From an uncultured Pseudomonadota bacterium (GTDB lineage: Bacteria > Pseudomonadota > Gammaproteobacteria > Burkholderiales > SG8-39), in the NCBI GenBank assembly GCA_903829815.1, contig CAIKRR010000032.1:1-64000 (forward strand): a DNA stretch of 64,000 bases, read 5' to 3'. Both the position numbers and the translations under genes were made by a program. The notes beneath the pieces were generated by a model. The model was given only the letters and a program-made list of their open reading frames with translations. It did no database searches and was not told the DNA's origin. Of the stretch, positions 15,963-24,575 are shown piece after piece (the stretch's first letter is position 1; each line of letters begins with the position of its first letter).

Positions 15963-16286
15963 ATGGCCATGAATCGCGCCTTCGAAGCCTTGCAAGGCCG
16001 GCTCTCCGGCATTCTCGACTCGACGCCCGCCCAGGAGATCGAACGAAACGCGAAGGCCATTCTCGGCGGCGCCTTCAGCCGGCTCGATCTGATCACGCGC
16101 GAGGAGTTCGAGATACAGGCACGTCTGCTGCAACGGACCCAGGAACAACTGGCTGCAGTCACCGCACGGTTGGCCCGCCTCGAGGGCCTCGCACCGGCAG
16201 CACCCGTGCCCGGGACGCCCGGGACGCCCGGGACGCCCGGGACGCACGAGGCGCCCGCGACAAGCCGGGACCCGGCCGGTCGCTGA
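15963..16286 (+). CDS. ubiK: UbiK-family ubiquinone biosynthesis accessory factor (BMFP)
   Basis: A 107-residue membrane-fusogenic-type small protein. It has an amphipathic N-terminal helix and a C-terminal coiled coil (EEFEIQARLLQRTQEQLAAVTARLARLE), matching YqiC/UbiK, which aids late ubiquinone-ring modification and associates with UbiJ at the membrane. The ATG at 15963 follows a GAGG about 10 bases upstream. The C-terminus carries a Gly-Thr-Pro repeat from a 9-bp tandem array. It precedes comM, as in many proteobacteria. Confidence 0.85.
   Translation: MAMNRAFEALQGRLSGILDSTPAQEIERNAKAILGGAFSRLDLITREEFEIQARLLQRTQEQLAAVTARLARLEGLAPAAPVPGTPGTPGTPGTHEAPATSRDPAGR
16211..16246 (+). repeat. Four 9-bp tandem repeats within ubiK
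   Basis: Unit CGGGACGCC occurs three times and then once as CGGGACGCA. It is in frame and encodes a Pro-Gly-Thr repeat in the disordered tail. Copy-number changes would keep the frame, so length polymorphism between strains is expected. Confidence 0.85.
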
Positions 16287-16301
16287 GTCTGGACGCCAAC
16301 C

Positions 16302-17816
16302 GTGGCACTTGCCACGCTCTACTCGCGTGCGCTCGACGGCTTCGAAGCGCCTTCGGTGTGCGTCGAGGTCCACCTTGCCAACGGGCTGCCCAGCCTTGCC
16401 ATCGTCGGCCTGCCGGAAGCGGAGGTGCGGGAAGCGCGTCACCGGGTACGGGCTGCCATCACCCACTGCGGGTTCGAGTTTCCGGCACGGCACATCACGG
16501 TCAATCTGGCACCCGCCGACCTGCCCAAGGAGAGCGGGCGCTACGATCTGCCGATAGCGCTGGGCATCCTCGCGGCCTCGGGGCAGCTGCCCGCCCACGC
16601 GCTGGCACGGTTCGAATTTGCCGGCGAACTGGCTCTCGACGGCACGCTGCGCTCGGTGCGGGGTGCACTGGCAATGGTCTGGCGAGCCGCCGGTACCGGC
16701 CGGGCCTTCATCCTGCCCCTTGCTGATGCCGCCGCCGCAGCCCGCGTTTCGGCGGTCAGCGTTTATGGCGCTGCCAGCTTGAGGGCTGTCTGCCAGCACC
16801 TGGGCGGGTCGGCAAACCTGGAGCGCGCAGTACCCACCAGCACCCTGGTTGCGCTTGGCCCGTCGCCCGACCTGGTCGACCTGCGCGGTCAGCCACAGGC
16901 ACGACGCACCCTCGAGATCGCGGCTGCAGGAGGCCACTCGCTGCTCATGTCAGGGCCGCCGGGCACTGGCAAATCGATGCTGGCCGAGCGGCTGCCAGGC
17001 CTGCTCCCACCCTTGGCGGAGGCCGAGGCCATCGAGCAGGCGGCGATGCGCTCCCTGGCCAGCCGGTCTGAGGGGCATGCAGAGCGCGAAGGCTGGGCAC
17101 GCCGACCCTTCAGGGCACCTCATCATTCGGCCTCGAGCGTCGCGATGGTCGGTGGCGGCAATCATCCCAGGCCCGGTGAGATCTCGCTCGCACACCGAGG
17201 CGTGCTGTTTCTCGATGAGTTGCCCGAATTCGACCGACGGGTTCTGGAGTCCCTGCGCGAGCCCCTGGAGACCGGCCGGGTGGCCATTTCGCGGGCGGGT
17301 CGCCAGGCGAGCTTTCCAGCTCGATTTCAGCTGATCGCCGCCATGAATCCATGCCCGTGCGGCTACGCCGGGCATCCGACGGTCCGATGCCGGTGCACCG
17401 ACGGACTGATCGAGCGCTATCGCTCGCGGCTCTCGGGTCCGCTGCTGGACCGCATCGATCTGCATGTCTCGGTACCGGCCATGACCGAAGAGACACTGCT
17501 GGGCACCTTACCGGGGGAGAGCAGCGCCACCGTGCGGGGCCGCGTGCTCGAAGCCCACGCACGTCAATGGTCACGCCAAGGCTGCAGCAACGCACGACTC
17601 GAACCCGGTGCCATCGAACGCTGGTGCAGCCCCGAGGCCAGCGCAACGCCTCTGCTGCGCGAAGCGATCCGGCGCTTCGGTCTGTCGGCTCGCGCACTGC
17701 ATCGCGTGTTGAAGGTAGCCCGCACCATTGCCGACCTTGCCGCGGCGTCCACACCGGCCGTACATCACATCGCCGAAGCGCTGAGCTACCGTCTGCCCGA
17801 TGCACGCTCACACTGA
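16302..17816 (+). CDS. comM: ComM/YifB family Mg-chelatase-like AAA+ ATPase
   Basis: A 504-residue AAA+ protein; ComM is a hexameric helicase that promotes branch migration during natural transformation. An N-terminal S5-like/Lon-protease-like domain comes first (residues about 20-170), then Walker A GPPGTGKS near 220, Walker B LFLDELPEF, and a C-terminal Mg-chelatase helical domain. A C4-type motif is visible in MNPCPCGYAGHPTVRCRC. It starts with GTG 16 bp after ubiK. The intact gene hints that competence-type recombination may be retained, though no other com gene is in the window. Confidence 0.92.
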   Translation: MALATLYSRALDGFEAPSVCVEVHLANGLPSLAIVGLPEAEVREARHRVRAAITHCGFEFPARHITVNLAPADLPKESGRYDLPIALGILAASGQLPAHALARFEFAGELALDGTLRSVRGALAMVWRAAGTGRAFILPLADAAAAARVSAVSVYGAASLRAVCQHLGGSANLERAVPTSTLVALGPSPDLVDLRGQPQARRTLEIAAAGGHSLLMSGPPGTGKSMLAERLPGLLPPLAEAEAIEQAAMRSLASRSEGHAEREGWARRPFRAPHHSASSVAMVGGGNHPRPGEISLAHRGVLFLDELPEFDRRVLESLREPLETGRVAISRAGRQASFPARFQLIAAMNPCPCGYAGHPTVRCRCTDGLIERYRSRLSGPLLDRIDLHVSVPAMTEETLLGTLPGESSATVRGRVLEAHARQWSRQGCSNARLEPGAIERWCSPEASATPLLREAIRRFGLSARALHRVLKVARTIADLAAASTPAVHHIAEALSYRLPDARSH

Positions 17817-17881
17817 GACGAGACACGAAACACGGTTCGAGCGACGCAGTGTAGGATCAGTGTTCACTTGCACGAGGCATC

Positions 17882-18706
17882 ATGGCAACGTACGCGATCG
17901 GCGATGTTCAGGGTTGCCATGACGAGCTGCTTTCGCTCCTGACACACCTTCACCCTGGCCCCGCTGATCGGCTCTGGTTTGTCGGCGACCTGGTCAATCG
18001 CGGGCCGAAATCACTCGAAGTACTGCGTCTGGTTCGCGACCTCGGGGATCGTGCCACGGTGGTTCTGGGCAACCACGACCTGCACTTGATCAGTCTGGCA
18101 GAAGGGCTGGGGCGACCGCGCAGCGACGACACGCTCGCGGCGGTGCTCGATGCGCCTGACCGCGACGAGCTGCTGGGCTGGCTGCGCAGCCGACGACTCG
18201 TCGAGACCGACGGCACCCACGTCATGGTGCATGCCGGCCTGCTCGCTGGATGGTCGGCTGCTGCGGCCATCGGTCTGGCAGGCGAGGTGTGGCGCGCCCT
18301 CAACGGACCCGACTATCGCGCGTTTCTGCGCAGCATGTACGGCAATAGCCCCGAGCGCTGGGATAGCGCGCTCACCGGTGCCGATCGCAGCCGGATGATC
18401 GTCAACGGCATGACGCGGATGCGTTTCTGTCGCGGCGACGGGTCGATCGATCTCGGCCCGAAGGGCGCACCGGATGATGCACCGGCCGGCTATCGGCCCT
18501 GGTTCGCCCTGCCCGACCGGGCACACGCAGACCATACCGTGGTGTTCGGCCACTGGTCAGCACTGGGCTTGCATGTCAGCGAGAACGTGATCGGGCTGGA
18601 CACCGGCTGCGTCTGGGGTGGGCGACTCACTGCGATGCGACTGGAAGACCGGGCGCTGTTCGACGTTCCCGGTGTGGCGGCGGGACGCTCAGCGCGCGGG
18701 CAATAG
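17882..18706 (+). CDS. apaH: Symmetrical bis(5'-nucleosyl)-tetraphosphatase ApaH
   Basis: A 274-residue metallophosphoesterase that splits Ap4A to two ADP and can remove Np4 caps from RNA. Metal-binding motifs are GDVQGCHDEL at the N-terminus, GDLVNRGP, GNHDLHL, and the later histidines in HAGL and FGHWSALG. Length and N-terminus (MATYAIGDVQGC) are family-typical. Its last 80 bp overlap the convergent acyltransferase gene, an unusually large antiparallel overlap. Confidence 0.96.
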   Translation: MATYAIGDVQGCHDELLSLLTHLHPGPADRLWFVGDLVNRGPKSLEVLRLVRDLGDRATVVLGNHDLHLISLAEGLGRPRSDDTLAAVLDAPDRDELLGWLRSRRLVETDGTHVMVHAGLLAGWSAAAAIGLAGEVWRALNGPDYRAFLRSMYGNSPERWDSALTGADRSRMIVNGMTRMRFCRGDGSIDLGPKGAPDDAPAGYRPWFALPDRAHADHTVVFGHWSALGLHVSENVIGLDTGCVWGGRLTAMRLEDRALFDVPGVAAGRSARGQ

Positions 18707-19433
18707 CCTGTTCGGTTGCCAGAGAGACCTCGCGCCGCCCCAGGCCTGCCGTGGCAATCGGCTCCACCCGTCGCAACTCGACCTCCACGTGCCCCATTCT
18801 GAGGATTCGCCACACCGAGGCAACCAGGGACATGTCGTCCACATAGGCAGGAATCGTTGTCGGTTTGCCGGACGCATCCCGATAGAGAAGCGCCACCGGC
18901 TGGACGGCGCTGCAAGCGTCGACCACCGGCTGGAACAAGGCGGCGTGAAACGGCAACAGCCGATCGCCCAGAGTGGTCGTACCTTCGGGAAACACCGACA
19001 CGACACCACCGGCCTGGATGAGCGCCGCTATCCGCTCATTGGTCGCGCGCGCATGGCGACTGCGGCCACGCTCGATGAACAAGGTGCCCACGCCAGCCGC
19101 CAGAGGCCCGATGAGCGGCCACCCCCGAATCTCGGACTTGGCGACAAAGGTGAGCGGCATCTGGCCCAGCAGTGCAAAGATATCGACCCAGGAGACATGG
19201 TTGGATGCGATGAGATACCCCGCATCAGCCACAGCTACGGGGCCTGACAGCCGAACCCTCACACCGATGATCGCCAGCAGCCGTCTCGACCAGCGACTCA
19301 CCGTTGCCTGGCGGCGCGCCACACTCATCGTGGGCAGATCGAACCGGACCTGCCACAGGCCCGCCAGCACATGGGCCACGAGCACGGGCAGCCGTGCGGC
19401 GGCTGACATCCGGGATATCTGCATCATGAGCAT
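18627..19433 (-). CDS. PlsC-like 1-acyl-sn-glycerol-3-phosphate acyltransferase
   Basis: A 268-residue membrane-associated acyltransferase, probably lysophosphatidic acid acyltransferase or an ornithine-lipid OlsA-type relative. The catalytic HX4D motif is NHVSWVD, followed by FVAKSEIRGWPLIG and the substrate motif FPEGTT. A hydrophobic segment lies near the N-terminus. Its 3' end overlaps apaH by 80 bp. If translation stopped earlier it would lose only a poorly conserved tail. Several ATGs cluster at the start (MLMM), so the exact start is uncertain by a few residues. Confidence 0.88.
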   Translation of the reverse strand: MLMMQISRMSAAARLPVLVAHVLAGLWQVRFDLPTMSVARRQATVSRWSRRLLAIIGVRVRLSGPVAVADAGYLIASNHVSWVDIFALLGQMPLTFVAKSEIRGWPLIGPLAAGVGTLFIERGRSRHARATNERIAALIQAGGVVSVFPEGTTTLGDRLLPFHAALFQPVVDACSAVQPVALLYRDASGKPTTIPAYVDDMSLVASVWRILRMGHVEVELRRVEPIATAGLGRREVSLATEQAIARALSVPPPHRERRTAPGLPVASQ

Positions 19434-19459
19434 GTCGGGGGCGCACCGCCGCCCGGGTT

Positions 19460-20461
19460 TCAGTGCAAGCGGGGTGCGACCGCCCCGGTGAACAAGTCAA
19501 GCGAGGCATGCGTCTCGGCGGGCGTCAGATCGCCAAAGGCAAACTGACCCACCAGGTAGTTGAGGCCGGTGGTATCGAGTTGGTTGCGCAGGTACTGCGC
19601 AACCGTGTCGGGCGAGCCTGCAACGCCCTGACCCACGGCCATCAGTTCGTCGAAACTGGGCGGCCTTGGATAGCGGATGGTTCGGTTGTTCAGGCGGAAG
19701 AGGAAGGTGAAGCTCTCGTGCCAGCGCAGATACGCGCGGCGTGCCATGTCCATCGCGAGGCCATCGGTCTGGGCAACCACGATGAATCGACCAAGGCCCA
19801 TCTTGGGCAGGGGACGAGCGCCATGCACCTCACGCCACACTTCGCGGAACTTGCCAGCCGACTCCACGATCATGTCGACCGGATCAAGACTGACGGTGCT
19901 CAAGCCGCGCCGTGCCGCCCGCTCCGCGCTCTCGGGAGAATGCACCCCATACCAGATGGGTGGATGCGGTTGCTGCAGCGGCGGAATCTCCATCGGCACA
20001 TCATCGAAGCGATAGGTCGGGCCGGCAAAGGTCAGGCGTTTTTCGGTCAGACCTCGGGTGATCAGTTCGAGCGACTCCTCGTAGATGGCTTGCGCCGAAT
20101 CAGGCTCGGTGCCGTAGTAGACGAGTTCGGCCGGCGACGAGCCCCGACCAAAACCGACATCGAGGCGTCCGCCGCTCAGCTGATCGAGCATGCAGATTTC
20201 CTCGATCAGACGCAGCGGGTGATACAAGGGCAGCGCGTAGACCAGGGTGCCGAAACGCAGCCGTGTGGTGCGCTGCGCAACCGCCGCCAGAAACACGCTG
20301 GGGCTTGGCGCCATGCCAAGCGGCGTCGCGTGATGCTCGGCGATGTGATAGCAGTAGAAGCCAGCACGCTCATAGGCCTCGATCAGCTGCAGACGTGACT
20401 CGTAATAGTCCTTGAGGGGCAGGTCGCCCCGATCGAGGTGATCGAATACACCGAACTCCAT
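19460..20461 (-). CDS. Luciferase-like (LLM-class) flavin-dependent oxidoreductase
   Basis: A 333-residue TIM-barrel protein of the bacterial luciferase-like monooxygenase family, using FMNH2 or F420. Typical segments are YHIAEHHATPLGMAPSP, a block running from RLRFGTLVYALPLYHP into RLIEEI, and LDVGFGRGSSPAE. The substrate is unknown; relatives act on alkanes, sulfonates, nitrilotriacetate or dialkylamines. No flavin reductase is adjacent. It is the upstream gene on this strand, 26 bp before the acyltransferase, but a functional link between the two is not obvious. Confidence 0.88.
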   Translation of the reverse strand: MEFGVFDHLDRGDLPLKDYYESRLQLIEAYERAGFYCYHIAEHHATPLGMAPSPSVFLAAVAQRTTRLRFGTLVYALPLYHPLRLIEEICMLDQLSGGRLDVGFGRGSSPAELVYYGTEPDSAQAIYEESLELITRGLTEKRLTFAGPTYRFDDVPMEIPPLQQPHPPIWYGVHSPESAERAARRGLSTVSLDPVDMIVESAGKFREVWREVHGARPLPKMGLGRFIVVAQTDGLAMDMARRAYLRWHESFTFLFRLNNRTIRYPRPPSFDELMAVGQGVAGSPDTVAQYLRNQLDTTGLNYLVGQFAFGDLTPAETHASLDLFTGAVAPRLH

Positions 20462-20704
20462 GCCAAGTCTCCTTGCTTCCAGTCGGGTCAGTCCAGAGCC
20501 CGTGCCCGTGACGACAGGCGATCACTCTAGGTAGAAGCGCGCAAGGCCGCAAGTCGAACCTGAGCGATGACCCTGCATCGGGAGGGCGCCGAGCGTTGCC
20601 TTGCGCCGACAGTCAAGGCCTGGCTCAAGCGGCCAGGCACGAGATCTCACGTCAGATCGCAATGCCGGTATCATCAGCAATATACCCACGATGTTCATCA
20701 GACG

Positions 20705-21283
20705 ATGGCACGCACCCGAACCCGTCCAACGACCCCACTGTTCCGGATCATCGAGACCCAGGCACTGCGCGAGAGTCTGTCCAAGGAGCAGCTCTACGCC
20801 CGCATCGGCATTTCGGCCTCGTACTACAACCAGTTGAGCACCGATGCCCTGCTGCTGTCGCAGGCCTCGAGAACCGTGATCGAGTCGATCTCGACCTACC
20901 TTGACGTGCCGCATGTGCAGGTGATGATGTGGGCAGGGCAACTCGACTGGAACGACTTCGGCCAGCCGCGCAACCCGGGTGCAACAGTCAATCAGTACAT
21001 CGATGCGGTGGCGCTGCAGATCGAGGACGATCCGCATTTTCGCGAGTTCGCGGTGCCGCTGCGCGAATGGTCAGCCACGCCGCAGCCGATCAAGCTGCGC
21101 TTCGTCGCCCTGTACGAGCATGCCCGGCAATTGCGCCTGCAACGCGAACTGGCTGCGAGCACGCCCGGTCTGACCCTGGCGCGCGCTGCACGCCTCACCG
21201 ATCGGCTGCCAGGCCCACAACCCGCACCGCCCACGGGCACGGCCACCGAGCCGCGCCCCTTGCGACGACGCAGCGCGGCCTGA
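20705..21283 (+). CDS. Helix-turn-helix (XRE-like) protein
   Basis: A 192-residue protein whose first 90 residues look like an XRE/lambda-repressor-type HTH (LSKEQLYARIGISASYYNQL, then SISTYLDVPHVQVMMWAG). A helical middle region follows, and then a Pro/Arg-rich tail. The specific family is not recognised. It lies divergent from the flavin oxidoreductase and convergent with the carbamoyltransferase cluster, so it could regulate either; that is positional inference. The ATG at 20705 is chosen since the upstream extension lacks HTH-protein character. Confidence 0.7.
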   Translation: MARTRTRPTTPLFRIIETQALRESLSKEQLYARIGISASYYNQLSTDALLLSQASRTVIESISTYLDVPHVQVMMWAGQLDWNDFGQPRNPGATVNQYIDAVALQIEDDPHFREFAVPLREWSATPQPIKLRFVALYEHARQLRLQRELAASTPGLTLARAARLTDRLPGPQPAPPTGTATEPRPLRRRSAA

Positions 21284-21304
21284 GCGCCAGGCCCAAGGGC
21301 AGGG

Positions 21305-22744
21305 TCAGGCCGGATACTGCTCGGCCAGTGCCTCCAGCGCCTTGACGAAGCAGGCCATCGGCACCCGCACGATGCCGGCACCAATCTGCCCGACACCCGC
21401 CTCGCGGTGAGCAATGCCCGTGGTCACTACGGGCTGGATGCCGGTGTCGATCACCTTGCGCACATCGATGCCCACCGGAGCCGGCGCAAAATCAAGCGCA
21501 GGCAGTGAATTGGCCGGATTGCGCCCGTCGGTGATCTCGTACATGAGCCGCGAGTATTCCATCGAAGCGGCGATGGACCCGCCAGCCAGGAGTGTCAAGG
21601 CCGGAGAGGCGGCGAAGGAAAACCCGCCCAATCCGGCCGTCTCGGTGATCGCGCTGTCACCCAGGTCGGGGTTGGCATCAGCCTCGCTGAAGCCGGGAAA
21701 GTACAGGCCCTGCGGACGCCCGCTGGGCGCCTCGAACCAGCGGCGGCCCAGCCCGCTCACCCGAATCGCGGTCGTCACGCCATTGCGAGCGATGGCGGTG
21801 ACCGTGCTCGAATACTCGATGCCGTGGGCGGCATCCATCGTGGCCTTGGCAGAGGCCATCGACAAGTTCAGGAAGAACTGCGAGGTATCAGCAATGAACT
21901 TGAGAATCTCGTGCGCCACCCCGGGCGGCAGTTCGCACTGACTGAGCGGCACGGCAAACTGCATGAAGAAGAGCGAAGTGGCGGCAACGTTGCGCGAATG
22001 CACCTCGTCCCCCATCAACAGGGCCTGCGACTGGATGGCCTTGAGATCGATGCCACCGGAGAGCAGAACCGCCTTCTTCATCGCCGGCGCCAGCACATCC
22101 TCGAACCACTTGAGACGCACCAGCACCTCGGGGCTGTTGGCGCCAAACCGGAGGATCTTGCCGATACCTTCATTGATGTTGGTGTAGGCGGTATTGCCAT
22201 GGGTGAGATTGCGAATCACCAGCACCGGCATCGAGGGCGAGATGATGCCGGTCATGGGGCCGACAGCACTGTAATCGTGACACTGCGCAAAGCGGATTTC
22301 ACCGGCGGCGAGCATGCGCTCGGCCTCGGCCATCGAATCGGCCCACCGTTCGTAGAGCACGGCACCAATCATCGCGCCGTGCATCGGACCGCACATGTCG
22401 GGCCAGGCAACCGGGGCACCGGCATGCAGCAGGGTACGGTCCATGTCCGGCCACACATCGCGTGCATGGAGCGCAACATCGACCAGTGTGGGGCGCGCGG
22501 CGAGGACTCGTTCGACGGCGAGTGCGTTGGCCCGATCGATACGCGAACCGGTGGCATCGGGATCCTGCCGATCACCGACCAGCTGGGCAAGCTTCCAGGC
22601 CAGGACCGGATCGGCATTGCCGGGGGGCTGCCAGTCGACCTGGGCCACGCTGCCGCCATGGGTGGTCACGCTGAGATTGAAAGCGTCGACACCGACATTG
22701 ACGACCGACAGGGGAGACTCGAGCAGGGATGGTTTCAACTTCAC
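21305..22744 (-). CDS. allG: DUF1116 protein, YlbE/AllG-like carbamoyltransferase subunit
   Basis: A 479-residue DUF1116 protein. In E. coli the homologue YlbE (AllG), together with FdrA and YlbF, forms oxamate carbamoyltransferase, which phosphorolyses oxalurate to oxamate and carbamoyl phosphate. Conserved-looking blocks are GPMHGAMIGAVLYE, CHDYSAVGPMTGI, RNLTHGNTAYTNINEG and LLAGGSIAASMEY. It is last in the minus-strand cluster; its GTG start overlaps the upstream gene's stop by 4 bp. It is longer than E. coli YlbE (about 420 residues). The role is by homology and context; the true substrate in this organism is unproven. Confidence 0.85.
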   Translation of the reverse strand: MKLKPSLLESPLSVVNVGVDAFNLSVTTHGGSVAQVDWQPPGNADPVLAWKLAQLVGDRQDPDATGSRIDRANALAVERVLAARPTLVDVALHARDVWPDMDRTLLHAGAPVAWPDMCGPMHGAMIGAVLYERWADSMAEAERMLAAGEIRFAQCHDYSAVGPMTGIISPSMPVLVIRNLTHGNTAYTNINEGIGKILRFGANSPEVLVRLKWFEDVLAPAMKKAVLLSGGIDLKAIQSQALLMGDEVHSRNVAATSLFFMQFAVPLSQCELPPGVAHEILKFIADTSQFFLNLSMASAKATMDAAHGIEYSSTVTAIARNGVTTAIRVSGLGRRWFEAPSGRPQGLYFPGFSEADANPDLGDSAITETAGLGGFSFAASPALTLLAGGSIAASMEYSRLMYEITDGRNPANSLPALDFAPAPVGIDVRKVIDTGIQPVVTTGIAHREAGVGQIGAGIVRVPMACFVKALEALAEQYPA

Positions 22745-23619
22745 ACCTCGAACGGACGGACAGGTTGCAACACGGCAAGGGCGAACCCGGCAAACAGGTC
22801 CCAGCCCGATGTATGGCCCAGCGTGACAAGCGCGGTGAGTGCCGCCGACAATGCGGGCGCGTCGCGGCCAGCGACGAGGGCGCGCATGAATTCGTGCAGT
22901 ACCGCATACGAACGCCCTGCCGCCAGATCGACGAGCAGGCTGGCACTGATGGGGTGCGTGCGCTCGCGCGCAGTCGCGTGGATGGCATCGATCGTCGCCG
23001 CCATCCAGTCAGGCGCAGGCCCGGGGAGATGGGCGAGCGCAAACAAGGCGCCGCCGAGCGCATCATCGCCCGAGGGCGTGAGGCCAGGACCGACACCCAG
23101 CAGGCCGGTTGCCGCAGCCAGCATCGATTCGGGCTGCGGTCGGGCAAGCGCAGCAGCCAGCGCGTGCAGACGAGCAAACGCCCCTGCCAGCGGGAACTCG
23201 AGCGGCTGCCCCACCAGCGCCAAGGCAAAACCGCGCGGCGCGGGCAGGCGACGATCCGAGACGCCGCTATCGGCGACCAGCGCGGCAATGAGGTTGGCGA
23301 GGCGACCGGCGACCTGCTGGGCCTCAGCCATGCCGCCCTGAGGCGGCTGCCAGCATCGGGCATGACGCAGGTCGACCTGCAGGGGCGCCGACGGTGGCGG
23401 ATCGGCCAGCACGATCATGCGCGGATGCTGCGTTCGCGGTGCAGGTCCTATCCAGACGAGTTCGGCTCCGGCACGAGCGTAGGGCAAGCCGGCTGCAACA
23501 AAGGCGGGCACCGGGTCGACCCGCCCGCCGCTTGCTTGCAGCGCCGCGATTGCCCGCGCCCCCACGGCGCTGGCCATGACCGGCCACAGCCGTGGGGGGG
23601 AGGCCAATGCCGTCGCCAT
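22741..23619 (-). CDS. allH: DUF2877 protein, YlbF/AllH-like carbamoyltransferase subunit
   Basis: A 292-residue protein matching the DUF2877/YlbF type: an N-terminal beta-rich half and a helical C-terminal half with GVGPGLTPSGDDALGGALFAL, the family's most recognisable block. YlbF (AllH) is the third component of E. coli oxamate carbamoyltransferase. Its ATG overlaps the carbamate kinase stop by one base and its stop overlaps allG by 4 bp, so the four genes are translationally coupled. Gene symbol assigned by family and order. Confidence 0.82.
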   Translation of the reverse strand: MATALASPPRLWPVMASAVGARAIAALQASGGRVDPVPAFVAAGLPYARAGAELVWIGPAPRTQHPRMIVLADPPPSAPLQVDLRHARCWQPPQGGMAEAQQVAGRLANLIAALVADSGVSDRRLPAPRGFALALVGQPLEFPLAGAFARLHALAAALARPQPESMLAAATGLLGVGPGLTPSGDDALGGALFALAHLPGPAPDWMAATIDAIHATARERTHPISASLLVDLAAGRSYAVLHEFMRALVAGRDAPALSAALTALVTLGHTSGWDLFAGFALAVLQPVRPFEV

Positions 23620-24575
23620 CAGCGCTCGACGCAGGTACCGGCGCGGCCCTCGATGGCCTCGAAGGCGCGCTCGAGCGAGGTGATGACCACCCGCTTGCCG
23701 CCGGCATCGAGATAATCAAGCGCTGCCTGGATCTTCGGTCCCATGCTGCCGGGCGGAAACTGCCCCTGCGCAGCCAGTTCGCGCGCTTGCGCCGCGCTCA
23801 TGCGATCGATGAAGCGTTGCTGCGGTGTGCCGAAATCAACGGCAACCCGCTCCACGCCGGTGAGAAGCAGCAGGGTTTCGGCACCCAGTTGCGCAGCCAG
23901 CAGGGCGCTGGTCAGATCCTTGTCGATCACCGCGGCCACGCCCTCGTATTCACCATCCGGACGCCGAACCACGGGAATACCACCGCCGCCCGCCGCAATG
24001 GGCACGACGCCGGCATCGAGCAGCACCCGGATCGTCGGCAGTTCGAGAATGCGCTGCGGACGCGGCGAAGCCACCAGCCGCCGGTAACCCCGTCCGGCAT
24101 CCTCGCCAAAGATCCAGCCGGTCTGCTCAGCCATGTCGGCGGCCACTTCACGTGAGAAGAACTTCCCGACCGGCTTGGTCGGGTTGTCAAAGGCCGGGTC
24201 GCCCGGATCGACCTCGACCTGTGACACCAGCGAGATCACCTGACGATCGACGCCGTGACGCACCAGGGTATTGGCAAAGCTCTGCTGAAACATGTAGCCC
24301 ATGCCGCCCTGCGAGTGGGCAACGCAGACATCCATCGGCATGGGGGGCAACTCGGTCGCGGTACGGGCCATGCGAAAGAGGATGTTTCCGACCACCGGGC
24401 CATTGCCATGGGTCAGCACCAACCGATAACCCCGCTGGACGATCTCGAGCAGGCGCTCGGTGAGGCCATTGATGATGTCGAACTGTTCCTGGGCAGTGCC
24501 GCGAATGTGCGGTGGATAACTCGCATTGCCGCCCAGCGCTGCAACCACCAGTGGCGCCTGCACGAGCGCGGTCAC
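23619..24575 (-). CDS. arcC: Carbamate kinase
   Basis: A 318-residue amino-acid-kinase-fold enzyme that makes ATP from carbamoyl phosphate and ADP. Family motifs are ALGGNA, THGNGPVVGN, KPVGKFF, RRLVASPRP, AAGGGGIPV, VIDKDLTSALLA and GSMGPKI. It sits between fdrA and the YlbF-like gene, the same gene set as E. coli fdrA-ylbE-ylbF-ybcF though in a different order, and would harvest the carbamoyl phosphate produced by the transferase. It starts with GTG overlapping the fdrA stop by 4 bp. No arcA or arcB is present, so an arginine-deiminase role is unlikely here. Confidence 0.93.
   Translation of the reverse strand: MTALVQAPLVVAALGGNASYPPHIRGTAQEQFDIINGLTERLLEIVQRGYRLVLTHGNGPVVGNILFRMARTATELPPMPMDVCVAHSQGGMGYMFQQSFANTLVRHGVDRQVISLVSQVEVDPGDPAFDNPTKPVGKFFSREVAADMAEQTGWIFGEDAGRGYRRLVASPRPQRILELPTIRVLLDAGVVPIAAGGGGIPVVRRPDGEYEGVAAVIDKDLTSALLAAQLGAETLLLLTGVERVAVDFGTPQQRFIDRMSAAQARELAAQGQFPPGSMGPKIQAALDYLDAGGKRVVITSLERAFEAIEGRAGTCVER

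Noticed and set aside
16211-16246. Short direct repeats considered as a CRISPR array
   Set aside because: Units are 9 bp, contiguous without spacers and inside a coding frame.
15750-16937. 395-codon minus-strand open frame upstream of phoU
   Set aside because: Antisense to ubiK and comM and would run through the Pho box; no family resemblance.
21824-23341. 505-codon plus-strand open frame
   Set aside because: Antisense to the DUF1116 and DUF2877 genes; low-complexity translation without motifs.
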